Source: Omnitrophica bacterium GWA2_41_15 (GTDB lineage: Bacteria; Omnitrophota; Gorgyraeia; Gorgyraeales; Gorgyraeaceae). Taken from it: a DNA stretch of 7,102 nucleotides. Made by a program: the position numbers and the translations under genes. Location: NCBI GenBank assembly GCA_919902485.1, contig CAKKRB010000181.1, positions 1-7,102 on the forward strand, given 5' to 3'. Shown here one piece after another: positions 1 through 5,913 of this stretch (its first letter is position 1; every line of letters starts with the position of its first letter). Below the pieces are notes generated by a model. That model saw only the letters and a list, made by a program, of their open reading frames with translations. It did not search any database and had not been told where the DNA came from.

Positions 1-752
1 GTTAAAAGCAGGCTAAATTTTTCTATAAGCGCAAAAAGTTCATTTAAATTCGTTCTGCCTGTAAGGTCAATAAGCCCGTGACTTGTCACTTCTTTCTCAA
101 TCTCTTTTGATAATTTAGCTTCGTTCATATCTCCTATTAAAATAATCTTATATCCTGGATTTTCTAATAATTTTTTTATAACCTGTATAAAACCTTCTTT
201 CTTCCATTGTTTCAAATGGCTTCTGCTGGATGGGCTAACGCCTATAAGAATATCTTTATCGCCCACGCCATTGTCCTTAAGAACCTTTTCAATCTTTTTT
301 CTGGCTTCGTCATCTATATAAATATTTTTCTGCTCTGTATACGTAATTCCAAAAGGCCTTAATTTCTCCAGATGCACCAGCCTTTTATGTTTAGGCCCTA
401 TCCAGCTGCGTCGGCTGGAAGTTTCCAGCCGACGCAGCTGGATAGGTAAAAGTGCCGTGTTCTTTGCGCCTATAAGGAGCGGCAAAAGGCTTGCCTTCAT
501 GTCAATTGCCAGGCTGTACTTTTCTTTTCTCAGGCGTTTTATGAATTTTATTTTATCTTTTAATTTTGCATGCTTATCATAAACAAAAACCCTGTTGACC
601 CTTGGGTCTTTTTCAAAAATCTGTTTTGGCCTGGGGCCCACTATCACGTCTATCTTCGCATCTTTGAAATTATCCCTGAGCGCGGCCAAAACAGGCAATG
701 TTAAAATAACATCTCCGATATTGGAAAGAGTTATAAATAGAATTTTATTCAC
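1..752 (-). CDS. GT9 (heptosyltransferase-like) glycosyltransferase, 3' end outside the window
   Basis: This is a family GT9 glycosyltransferase, the family of ADP-heptose:LPS heptosyltransferases; it probably adds a sugar to the LPS core on the cytoplasmic face. 250 residues are visible, then the frame runs off the left edge, so the C-terminal nucleotide-sugar site (the DSGPMH-type motif) is missing. The start is GTG at 752, giving MNKILFITLSNIGDVILTLP with the family's N-terminal GD at residues 13-14. Other family-like stretches are GVSPSSRS (171-178) followed by KQWKKEGF, and LTGRTNLNELFALIEK (230-245). The GTG overlaps the stop of the upstream GT9 by 8 nt, which suggests translational coupling; no strong Shine-Dalgarno sequence is visible. 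Residues 103-119, rich in Arg and Ser, are encoded by a 50-bp palindrome inserted in frame. I read this frame by hand; it has no stops. The exact sugar specificity is unknown. Confidence 0.85.
   Translation of the reverse strand, partial: MNKILFITLSNIGDVILTLPVLAALRDNFKDAKIDVIVGPRPKQIFEKDPRVNRVFVYDKHAKLKDKIKFIKRLRKEKYSLAIDMKASLLPLLIGAKNTALLPIQLRRLETSSRRSWIGPKHKRLVHLEKLRPFGITYTEQKNIYIDDEARKKIEKVLKDNGVGDKDILIGVSPSSRSHLKQWKKEGFIQVIKKLLENPGYKIILIGDMNEAKLSKEIEKEVTSHGLIDLTGRTNLNELFALIEKFSLLL
397..446. repeat. 50-bp near-perfect palindrome inside a GT9 gene
   Basis: Two 24-nt arms (397-420 and 423-446) are exact reverse complements, separated by only GT at 421-422. The outer ends read CCTATCCAGCTGCG on the left and its complement on the right. 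The pairing stops at the next base on each side. The element lies in the coding region of the partial GT9 and encodes about residues 103-119 (PIQLRRLETSSRRSWIG) without breaking the frame. No second copy was seen in this window. Confidence 0.9.
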
Positions 753-1758
753 GTTTGATAATTTCATTAATAGCTTCTATTACATCTTCCACTGTAACTG
801 CCTTTATACATCTGTTATCTTTGCATTTGAGATCGTAACATGGTATTTTGCAGCCTATATCTTTATGAAGAACTTTGCGTATTCCGTCTCCGTACGGCCC
901 TGTTAATTCAGGCGAAGTCGGCCCGAATATCGCTACCAGAGGCGCTTTTACAGCTGCTGCAAGATGCATCGGGCCTGAATCATTTGAAACAGCGCATATT
1001 GCCTTTTTAAAAATAGCGCCGAGTGTTTTCAAATCAGTCTTTCCGCAGAGTATATAAGGCTTGTGTTTCATTAAACCCGCAATATCTTCTGCCAAGGATA
1101 TATCCTTGTCTGCGCCTGTAAGGACAACAGGCGTTTTGAACTTATTGATTATCTCTTCCCCGAGTTCTGCAAAATTTGAAACAGGCCACCTTTTGGGGTT
1201 CCAGTTGCCTCCTGCGTTAAGCGCTATAAATTTCCTGCCTTCCAGGCCAACATCCTTCAAAACATTTTCTGCATCATCCATGTTTTTACTGGAAATAGCT
1301 ATTTCGTAATTTTTATTTTTCGCGCTTATACCCGCTGCTTCCGCGAGTCTTAAAAAATAATCTACCTTATGCATAGGCTTATGCGGCGAACTGACCCTTT
1401 TTGTCAGCATAAATCCTGCCCTCTTGGACCCGTATCCTATCCTCTGCGGTATTTTGGAGAACAACAACAGAATCGTCCTGCTGAAAGATTTCTTCAATAT
1501 AAAAGCTGTGTCAAAATTCTTTGCCCTGAGATATGATATTATTGAAAACCTCCTGAGTAAATTTTTATGCTCTTTTTTCTCGTTATATATTATTATTTCG
1601 TTTATATGCGGGTTGCCTTCCAGCATGCCATAGCACCTCGGATGCGTAAGGATGGCAATATAAGAGTCAGGGTATGTCTCCCTCACAGCCCTTATAAGAG
1701 GCGTTGCAAAAAGCGTATCCCCTAGCCAATTTACATTTACAATAAGAATTCTTTTCAT
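745..1758 (-). CDS. GT9 glycosyltransferase, lipopolysaccharide heptosyltransferase II-like
   Basis: A 337-aa GT9 protein, near the usual length of WaaF/RfaF, which transfers L-glycero-D-manno-heptose from ADP-heptose to the inner core of LPS on the cytoplasmic face. The N-terminus MKRILIVNVNWLGDTLFATP carries the family's WLGD with the Asp (14) that corresponds to the proposed catalytic base. NAGGNWNPKRWP (181-192) and NDSGPMHLAAAV (259-270) with FGPTSP (278-283) form the nucleotide-sugar side. Near the end is a four-Cys pattern (303, 307, 312, 317: C-x3-C-x4-C-x4-C), typical of heptosyltransferase II-type proteins. ATG at 1758 is preceded by GGAAG 8 nt upstream, supporting this start. It follows the deacetylase by 20 nt and overlaps the next GT9 by 8 nt, so it sits in an operon. 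Family is certain; exact heptosyltransferase II activity is an inference, since other GT9 enzymes share these motifs. Confidence 0.9.
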   Translation of the reverse strand: MKRILIVNVNWLGDTLFATPLIRAVRETYPDSYIAILTHPRCYGMLEGNPHINEIIIYNEKKEHKNLLRRFSIISYLRAKNFDTAFILKKSFSRTILLLFSKIPQRIGYGSKRAGFMLTKRVSSPHKPMHKVDYFLRLAEAAGISAKNKNYEIAISSKNMDDAENVLKDVGLEGRKFIALNAGGNWNPKRWPVSNFAELGEEIINKFKTPVVLTGADKDISLAEDIAGLMKHKPYILCGKTDLKTLGAIFKKAICAVSNDSGPMHLAAAVKAPLVAIFGPTSPELTGPYGDGIRKVLHKDIGCKIPCYDLKCKDNRCIKAVTVEDVIEAINEIIKRE

Positions 1759-1778
1759 ATGGTTTTCTTCCGCGATTT

Positions 1779-2555
1779 CTAATCTTTATCCCTGTGTTCT
1801 TTAATCCAGGTATAAAACCCGGTTATCTCAAACCAGAATACAAATAGATTGTCTGAAGTGTTTGATATCCTGAGCCTTTTCATGGCGAATAAATCATGTT
1901 TTGGGTATTTCTTACCAGGATTGGTTGCCACGGCAATCTTGTACCCGGCTTTTATAACCTTTTCTCTTACATTATTATTAAATCCTCCCAGCGGATAACT
2001 GAAAGCGCTCACCTCTTTATTTAAATGGCTTTCTATTGCGCGTTTTGAATCCTGTATCTCAGAATCCATTTTCTGCTCAGGCTGGTCAGGAAGCCACGGA
2101 TGAGTCATACTATGGCTTCCTATTGTTATAACCCTGCTTTCAGACATTTCCAAAATCTGGGGCCATGTCATATAACCTTCTGTGCCTACCATAGCAGGTA
2201 TTATAAAAATCGTGGCATGCAGGCCAAGGGCTTCCAGGACAGGATACGCATTTATATAATTGTTCTCATAGCCGTCGTCAAAAGTAATGGCTATTGTTTT
2301 AGCTGGAAATTTATCTTTCTTTGCCATCTCAGCCAGGTCTTCAAGTTTGACAACATTATAACGGCTATCTTTCAAAAAACACATCTGCCTTTTAAAGCTT
2401 TCAGGCGAAACGCTCAAGCGAGAGCGACTGCTGTCTCCGTCAATCTTATGGTACATGATAACCGGCACCACATACTGCGCTTTGACAAATAACGCAGAGG
2501 CTGTAACTAAAATCAGTATTATTGTTGAAACAATAAATAATTTGCGTTTAAACAT
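1779..2555 (-). CDS. Membrane-anchored polysaccharide deacetylase (NodB/CE4 family)
   Basis: A 258-aa carbohydrate esterase family 4 protein, predicted to remove N- or O-acetyl groups from a surface polysaccharide using a divalent metal. Residues 6-24 (FIVSTIILILVTASALFVK) are a single hydrophobic segment after FKRK, so it is either a signal anchor or a signal peptide; the catalytic domain should face the periplasm. CE4 motif 1 is TFDDG (91-95; D93 the likely base, D94 metal), motif 2 is SHSMTHP (147-153; H148 and H152 metal ligands), and motif 3 is reduced to FSYPLGGF (185-192). VIMYHKI (32-38) and RLRIS (227-231) are typical of this subgroup. An in-frame GTG at 2582 would add nine residues encoded by a heptamer repeat overlapping the previous gene; I prefer ATG at 2555, which has GGAGGG 5 nt upstream. 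The glycan substrate is unknown. Confidence 0.9.
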   Translation of the reverse strand: MFKRKLFIVSTIILILVTASALFVKAQYVVPVIMYHKIDGDSSRSRLSVSPESFKRQMCFLKDSRYNVVKLEDLAEMAKKDKFPAKTIAITFDDGYENNYINAYPVLEALGLHATIFIIPAMVGTEGYMTWPQILEMSESRVITIGSHSMTHPWLPDQPEQKMDSEIQDSKRAIESHLNKEVSAFSYPLGGFNNNVREKVIKAGYKIAVATNPGKKYPKHDLFAMKRLRISNTSDNLFVFWFEITGFYTWIKEHRDKD

Positions 2556-2556
2556 C

Positions 2557-2588
2557 TTTACCCTCCACCCTTTACCCTCCACCCTCCA
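2557..2588. repeat. Heptanucleotide tandem repeat, GGGTRRA type (minus strand)
   Basis: Read on the minus strand, units GGGTGGA and GGGTAAA alternate twice (2584-2557), preceded by a partial unit TGGA (2588-2585). This also makes an exact 14-bp tandem duplication (2557-2570 and 2571-2584). The array spans the GT4/deacetylase junction: it encodes the GT4 tail GGWRVKGGG, supplies its TAA stop, and contains the deacetylase Shine-Dalgarno sequence. Confidence 0.9.
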
Positions 2589-3685
2589 AGCACTTCTTTA
2601 TACATATTCTCCGTCCTATCCGCCATCCCATTTATAGAAAATTTCTTTATCACTATCTCTCTTCCTGCCTGAGACATGCTTCTGTAAAGTTCTTTGTCTT
2701 TTAACAATCTCAATACTGGTTCAATCAGGAGTTCCGGCCTGGAAGGGGTTACTAAAAATCCATTTACATTATTTTCAATAACGCTTGAAATGCCGCCCAC
2801 ATCAGTAGCCACGCAAGGCTTCCCTGAAGCAAGGGCTTCTAAAAGAACAAGGCCCATGCCTTCGCGCCTTGCTGGCGTAAACATAAAAACATCCATCACA
2901 GCCAGCACATTTATAGTGTTAAGCTGCGGCTTTACAAAAACCACATTATCGGAAATCCCCATCTTCTGGACAAGGTTTTCAATCGCCTCCTTTTCTGCCC
3001 CGTCTCCAGCAAATACAAGCTGTACGTTTGGTTTTTGTTTCAATATTCCGGCCAAGCCGCGCAAAAGCGCATCATGGCCCTTGTCAGGCGTAAACCTGGC
3101 TATCATGCCTATAACGCTGTAGTCCCTTTTTATTCCAAACCTGTCCTTCAGCTTATCCTTTTCTTCTTCTGAAAAATCCCTGAGGAATTTCTGCACTTCT
3201 ATGCCGTTGTATATCAAAGAAACCCTGCCTTTATCCAGGCTGAAATAGCTGACCAGATTTTCTTTTACTGCATCGCTTATCGCAATTACCTTCTCCCCCC
3301 ACGATGGCAACATCAGCCTGCCTATATTTTTATTAAAAAACCCATGGCATGTGGTTACAAAATGCACGCCTGCCAATTTTGAGACAAAAAATCCGATTAC
3401 CTGCGTAATCCTTGTCTGGCTGTGCACAATATCTATACCCAGCTTCCTGGCCATTTTTGATATTTCAAAAATGGCTCTGAAAACCTTCGGGCTTAATTCA
3501 GATTTTGTAAGTATATCTATCTTTATGTGCGAAACCCCTGCCTGTGTTAATTCAGGAACAAGCATGCCTCCGTTAGATGCGACAAAAATCTCATGGCCCC
3601 TGGCCTTCATGGCCTTTGCAAGGCTGACTGTGTATGTGCTGATCCCGCCGATATTGAGATGCGTAGTTAACAATAATATTTTCAT
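2558..3685 (-). CDS. GT4 glycosyltransferase (GT-B fold)
   Basis: A 375-aa retaining GT-B glycosyltransferase of family GT4, cytoplasmic or membrane-associated, transferring a sugar from a nucleotide donor to a lipid-linked glycan. The N-terminal acceptor domain opens with MKILLLTTHLNIGGISTY (glycine pair 13-14) and includes DIVHSQTR (85-92) and TTCHGFF (111-117). The donor domain has IYNGIE (158-163), GMIARFTPDKGH (193-204), FAGDGAE (225-231) and the EX7E motif at E275-E283 within EGMGLVLLEALASGKP. The start at ATG 3685 gives the standard GT4 N-terminus, although no clear Shine-Dalgarno is visible; upstream lies a 29-bp palindrome. The last nine residues, GGWRVKGGG, come from a heptanucleotide repeat and are unlikely to belong to the ancestral protein. 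It is 2 nt from the deacetylase gene. The N-terminal half resembles the GT4 half of the upstream fusion, suggesting duplication. Sugar specificity is unknown. Confidence 0.92.
   Translation of the reverse strand: MKILLLTTHLNIGGISTYTVSLAKAMKARGHEIFVASNGGMLVPELTQAGVSHIKIDILTKSELSPKVFRAIFEISKMARKLGIDIVHSQTRITQVIGFFVSKLAGVHFVTTCHGFFNKNIGRLMLPSWGEKVIAISDAVKENLVSYFSLDKGRVSLIYNGIEVQKFLRDFSEEEKDKLKDRFGIKRDYSVIGMIARFTPDKGHDALLRGLAGILKQKPNVQLVFAGDGAEKEAIENLVQKMGISDNVVFVKPQLNTINVLAVMDVFMFTPARREGMGLVLLEALASGKPCVATDVGGISSVIENNVNGFLVTPSRPELLIEPVLRLLKDKELYRSMSQAGREIVIKKFSINGMADRTENMYKEVLGGWRVKGGG
2561..2566 (-). promoter_or_regulatory. Ribosome binding site of the deacetylase, made by the heptamer repeat
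   Basis: On the minus strand GGAGGG lies 5 nt before ATG 2555. It is part of the 7-nt repeat array that also encodes the C-terminus of the upstream GT4. It decides the choice of ATG 2555 over the GTG at 2582. The upstream stop codon (2558-2560) falls between this site and the ATG, so ribosomes finishing the GT4 are positioned to restart here. Confidence 0.7.
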
Positions 3686-3697
3686 ATTTAATTATTT

Positions 3698-3726
3698 GTA
3701 GGGAACGGTTTTAAACCGTTCCCTAC
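3698..3726. repeat. 29-bp perfect palindrome, intergenic copy (family B)
   Basis: Arms of 14 nt, GTAGGGAACGGTTT (3698-3711) and AAACCGTTCCCTAC (3713-3726), are exact reverse complements around a single T at 3712. It fills most of the gap between the GT4-GT9 fusion and the GT4, and overlaps the end of the fusion: the TAG stop at 3725-3723 is part of the palindrome. A second copy, 27 of 29 positions identical, is in the ELM1 coding region at 6590-6618. It has no following T-run, so it is not a classic terminator, although its transcript would fold into a strong hairpin. Confidence 0.93.
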
Positions 3727-5813
3727 GCTATTTTCTCCATCACTAATTTATACACTTCTTCCACGCCAATGCTTTTCATACATTTATTATTCTTACACTT
3801 AGCTTTATAACATGGGCTGCATTTAATATCTTTTCTTATAACAATTCCTTTTTCATTCGGCTCAAAATGCCTCGCAGGGTCAGTCGGCCCGAATAACACT
3901 ATAAAATCAGTGCCTACGCTTGAGGCAATATGAAGAGGCGCGCTGTCTCCTGTGATAAAAATCCTGCATCTTTTTATAAGCGCCCCGAGCTGCCCAATGG
4001 ATGTCTGGCCTACTGCATTCACAGGCTTTGTGCCTGATATATTCATAAAGTCTCTTGTTGCGCTAGTAGCGTCTGCTGAACCTGTAAGCACCACCCTTAT
4101 ATCTTTCTCCGCAAGCATATCTGAAAGCTTCGCAAATTTTTTCAAAGGCCATCTCTTTGTTTCCCATCTCGGGCTGGACCCGATATTCATGCCCACAAGA
4201 ATCTGGCTGCTGTTAACCCAGGCATTTTTCAAAAGGCGTTCTATATATAAAAAATCTTCTTTGGAAGGCCATGTTTCAAGATATCTGGAAGCGCCTGTTG
4301 TATCAAGACCAGCGCTTTTAAGTATCTTGAACTGCTCATCCAAAGGGGTTGCCCTGACTTTCAGGTACTTTATTCTTTTGTTTACAAAAAAACTGAATTT
4401 ACCGTTGTCATAACCGAATCTTTGGGGGATCGCGCCAAGCCAGGATATCGCATGGCTAGTTTTATTATTCTGAAAATCTATAGACATATCAAAATTTTTC
4501 CGCCTCAAAAGCCTGGATATTTTCAACATGCCTTTCAGCCCTTTGTCTCTGGATTTTTTATCATAAAGGATTAACTCGTCCACATAAGGGCAATTTTTAA
4601 GGACATTCTTGGATTTCTGGCCGATAAGAACGCTTATATGGGCATCAGGGAAATTATTCCTCAATAACCTGAGGCTGGGCACTATAAGTATCACATCGCC
4701 TATTGCCCCAAATTTTATCACAAGTATGCTTTTTCTTTTACAAGCCTCTTCGTAAACCTTGATAGTGTCATCAGTCATTTTTGTAAGGCTGTATTCCCTC
4801 TCAACTTTTTTCCTGGCTTCCACAGCCATGCTTCTGGAAAGATCCCTGTCTTTCAACGCCTTTATTATTGAATTCACCATTTCAAGTATATCCCCGGGCC
4901 TGACCAATATACCTGTCTGGCCATCTTCTATAATCTCTGTTGCCCCGCCTATGCGGGTAGCTATAACAGGTACCCCGCTTGCGCCTGCTTCAATAATAAC
5001 CCGTCCGAATGCCTCCTGGCCGATTGATGGAAGCACCAGGAGGTCCAGCCCTGACATTATCTTCGGTATATCGTATTGAGCGCCGAGAAATTCAACAAAT
5101 TTCTCTATCTCAAGCTGCTTTGCAAGGGCTTTTAATTTTTCTATGTACTCGGGTTTGTCCTTCGGGGCATCGCCTACAATCACAACCTTTACCTTCGGAA
5201 ATAACCTTACCACCCTTGCGATTGCCTGCAGGAAAAATCCATGGCCTTTTATAGGGGTGACTCTGCCTATTATCCCTATTCTATATTCTGATTTGGAAGA
5301 ATTATCAGGCGCGTTGAATTTAAATTTATCCAGGTCCACTCCCCGCGGGATAAGTCTTACCCTTTCATGAGGCACGCCAAAATCTTCTATCATGTGGCGG
5401 CCTATTACTGAACTTGCCACAATCACAAACCTCGCCCATCCTGTTACGCGGCTTATAAAATGATTTGAATAATAACCATGGGCGGTTGTGATAAATTTAG
5501 CCCCGGTATGCCGGCTTGCGAAAAATGCGATTATGTTCGGGATCCTGGAACGGCTGTGCACAATATCCACGCGTTCCTCTTTTATAATTGCCTCCAGTTT
5601 CTTAATGGAGCTTACTATTGTAAATGGGGATTTTTTATGGACAGCTAGCTCTATGTGTTTGACATTCATCTCTATGAGATTATTTACAAGCTTGCCGCCG
5701 CCAGACACAACAATAACCTTATGCCCGCGCTTTATAAGCTCTTTGGACAGATCAATTGTTCCTGTCTCCACCCCGCCTACGTCAAGTTTTGGAAGAATTT
5801 GAAGAATATTCAT
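3723..5813 (-). CDS. Bifunctional GT4-GT9 glycosyltransferase fusion
   Basis: A 696-aa protein, about twice the length of a single glycosyltransferase. Residues 1 to about 358 are a complete GT4 enzyme: MNILQILPKLDVGGVET (glycines 13-14), DIVHSRSR (83-90), TTAHGYY (109-115), RGVD (157-160), GIIGRVTPIKGHG (180-192) and EX7E at E267-E275. From about 361 a complete GT9 domain follows: SILVIKFGAIGDVILIVPS (362-380), GMNIGSSPRWETKRWP (541-556), TGDSAPLHIASSV (621-633), FGPTDPARHF (641-650) and the four-Cys tail (665, 668, 673, 678). There is almost no linker: EEACKRKS joins them. No in-frame ATG exists at the junction, so a separately started GT9 is unlikely. The two halves could add successive sugars to one acceptor, the GT9 half perhaps a heptose. 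ATG 5813 has a weak upstream AGG. The stop codon lies in a palindromic repeat. Confidence 0.92.
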   Translation of the reverse strand: MNILQILPKLDVGGVETGTIDLSKELIKRGHKVIVVSGGGKLVNNLIEMNVKHIELAVHKKSPFTIVSSIKKLEAIIKEERVDIVHSRSRIPNIIAFFASRHTGAKFITTAHGYYSNHFISRVTGWARFVIVASSVIGRHMIEDFGVPHERVRLIPRGVDLDKFKFNAPDNSSKSEYRIGIIGRVTPIKGHGFFLQAIARVVRLFPKVKVVIVGDAPKDKPEYIEKLKALAKQLEIEKFVEFLGAQYDIPKIMSGLDLLVLPSIGQEAFGRVIIEAGASGVPVIATRIGGATEIIEDGQTGILVRPGDILEMVNSIIKALKDRDLSRSMAVEARKKVEREYSLTKMTDDTIKVYEEACKRKSILVIKFGAIGDVILIVPSLRLLRNNFPDAHISVLIGQKSKNVLKNCPYVDELILYDKKSRDKGLKGMLKISRLLRRKNFDMSIDFQNNKTSHAISWLGAIPQRFGYDNGKFSFFVNKRIKYLKVRATPLDEQFKILKSAGLDTTGASRYLETWPSKEDFLYIERLLKNAWVNSSQILVGMNIGSSPRWETKRWPLKKFAKLSDMLAEKDIRVVLTGSADATSATRDFMNISGTKPVNAVGQTSIGQLGALIKRCRIFITGDSAPLHIASSVGTDFIVLFGPTDPARHFEPNEKGIVIRKDIKCSPCYKAKCKNNKCMKSIGVEEVYKLVMEKIA

Positions 5814-5913
5814 AGATTTCTAACCTGTCTGAGTCAGCTGGCGCTAAATTGCTTCAGCATGGCGTTAATTCACAAATCAAGTCATACTCGTTTTGTGAAT
5901 TAACGAGCGTAGA
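5814..5913. other. Intergenic region between the ELM1 gene and the GT4-GT9 gene
   Basis: One hundred bases without an apparent gene. The right half holds an AT-rich inverted repeat (5863-5905); the left half (about 5826-5860) contains GC-richer words with internal symmetry, such as CAGCTG and GCTAAATTGCTTCAGC, which may be the worn flank of a larger element. No recognisable promoter was found. Confidence 0.5.
5863..5905. repeat. Intergenic inverted repeat, 14-bp arms
   Basis: CGTTAATTCACAAA (5863-5876) is the exact reverse complement of TTTGTGAATTAACG (5892-5905), with a 15-nt loop. It begins 9 nt after the ELM1 stop codon in transcription order. The stem is AT-rich and not followed by a T-run, so terminator function is doubtful; it could be an RNA processing hairpin or another small palindromic element. 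Confidence 0.8.

Noticed and set aside
2411..2426. Small inverted repeat CGCTC/GAGCG in the deacetylase gene
   Set aside because: Five-base arms are expected by chance, no second copy was seen, and it falls in an ordinary coding stretch.
2556..2582. GTG 2582 as start of the deacetylase, adding nine residues
   Set aside because: The extra residues are translated heptamer repeat overlapping the GT4 gene; ATG 2555 has a good GGAGGG at proper distance and leads directly into the positively charged signal anchor.
3698..3726. Palindrome as a rho-independent terminator
   Set aside because: No T-run follows the stem in transcription direction, the loop is only one base, and a closely matching element occurs inside a coding region.
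595..5903. Many plus-strand open frames of 60-153 codons across the window
   Set aside because: All lie opposite clearly recognisable minus-strand genes, or mostly so, show no family motifs and have no convincing ribosome binding sites; they are shadows of the real genes.
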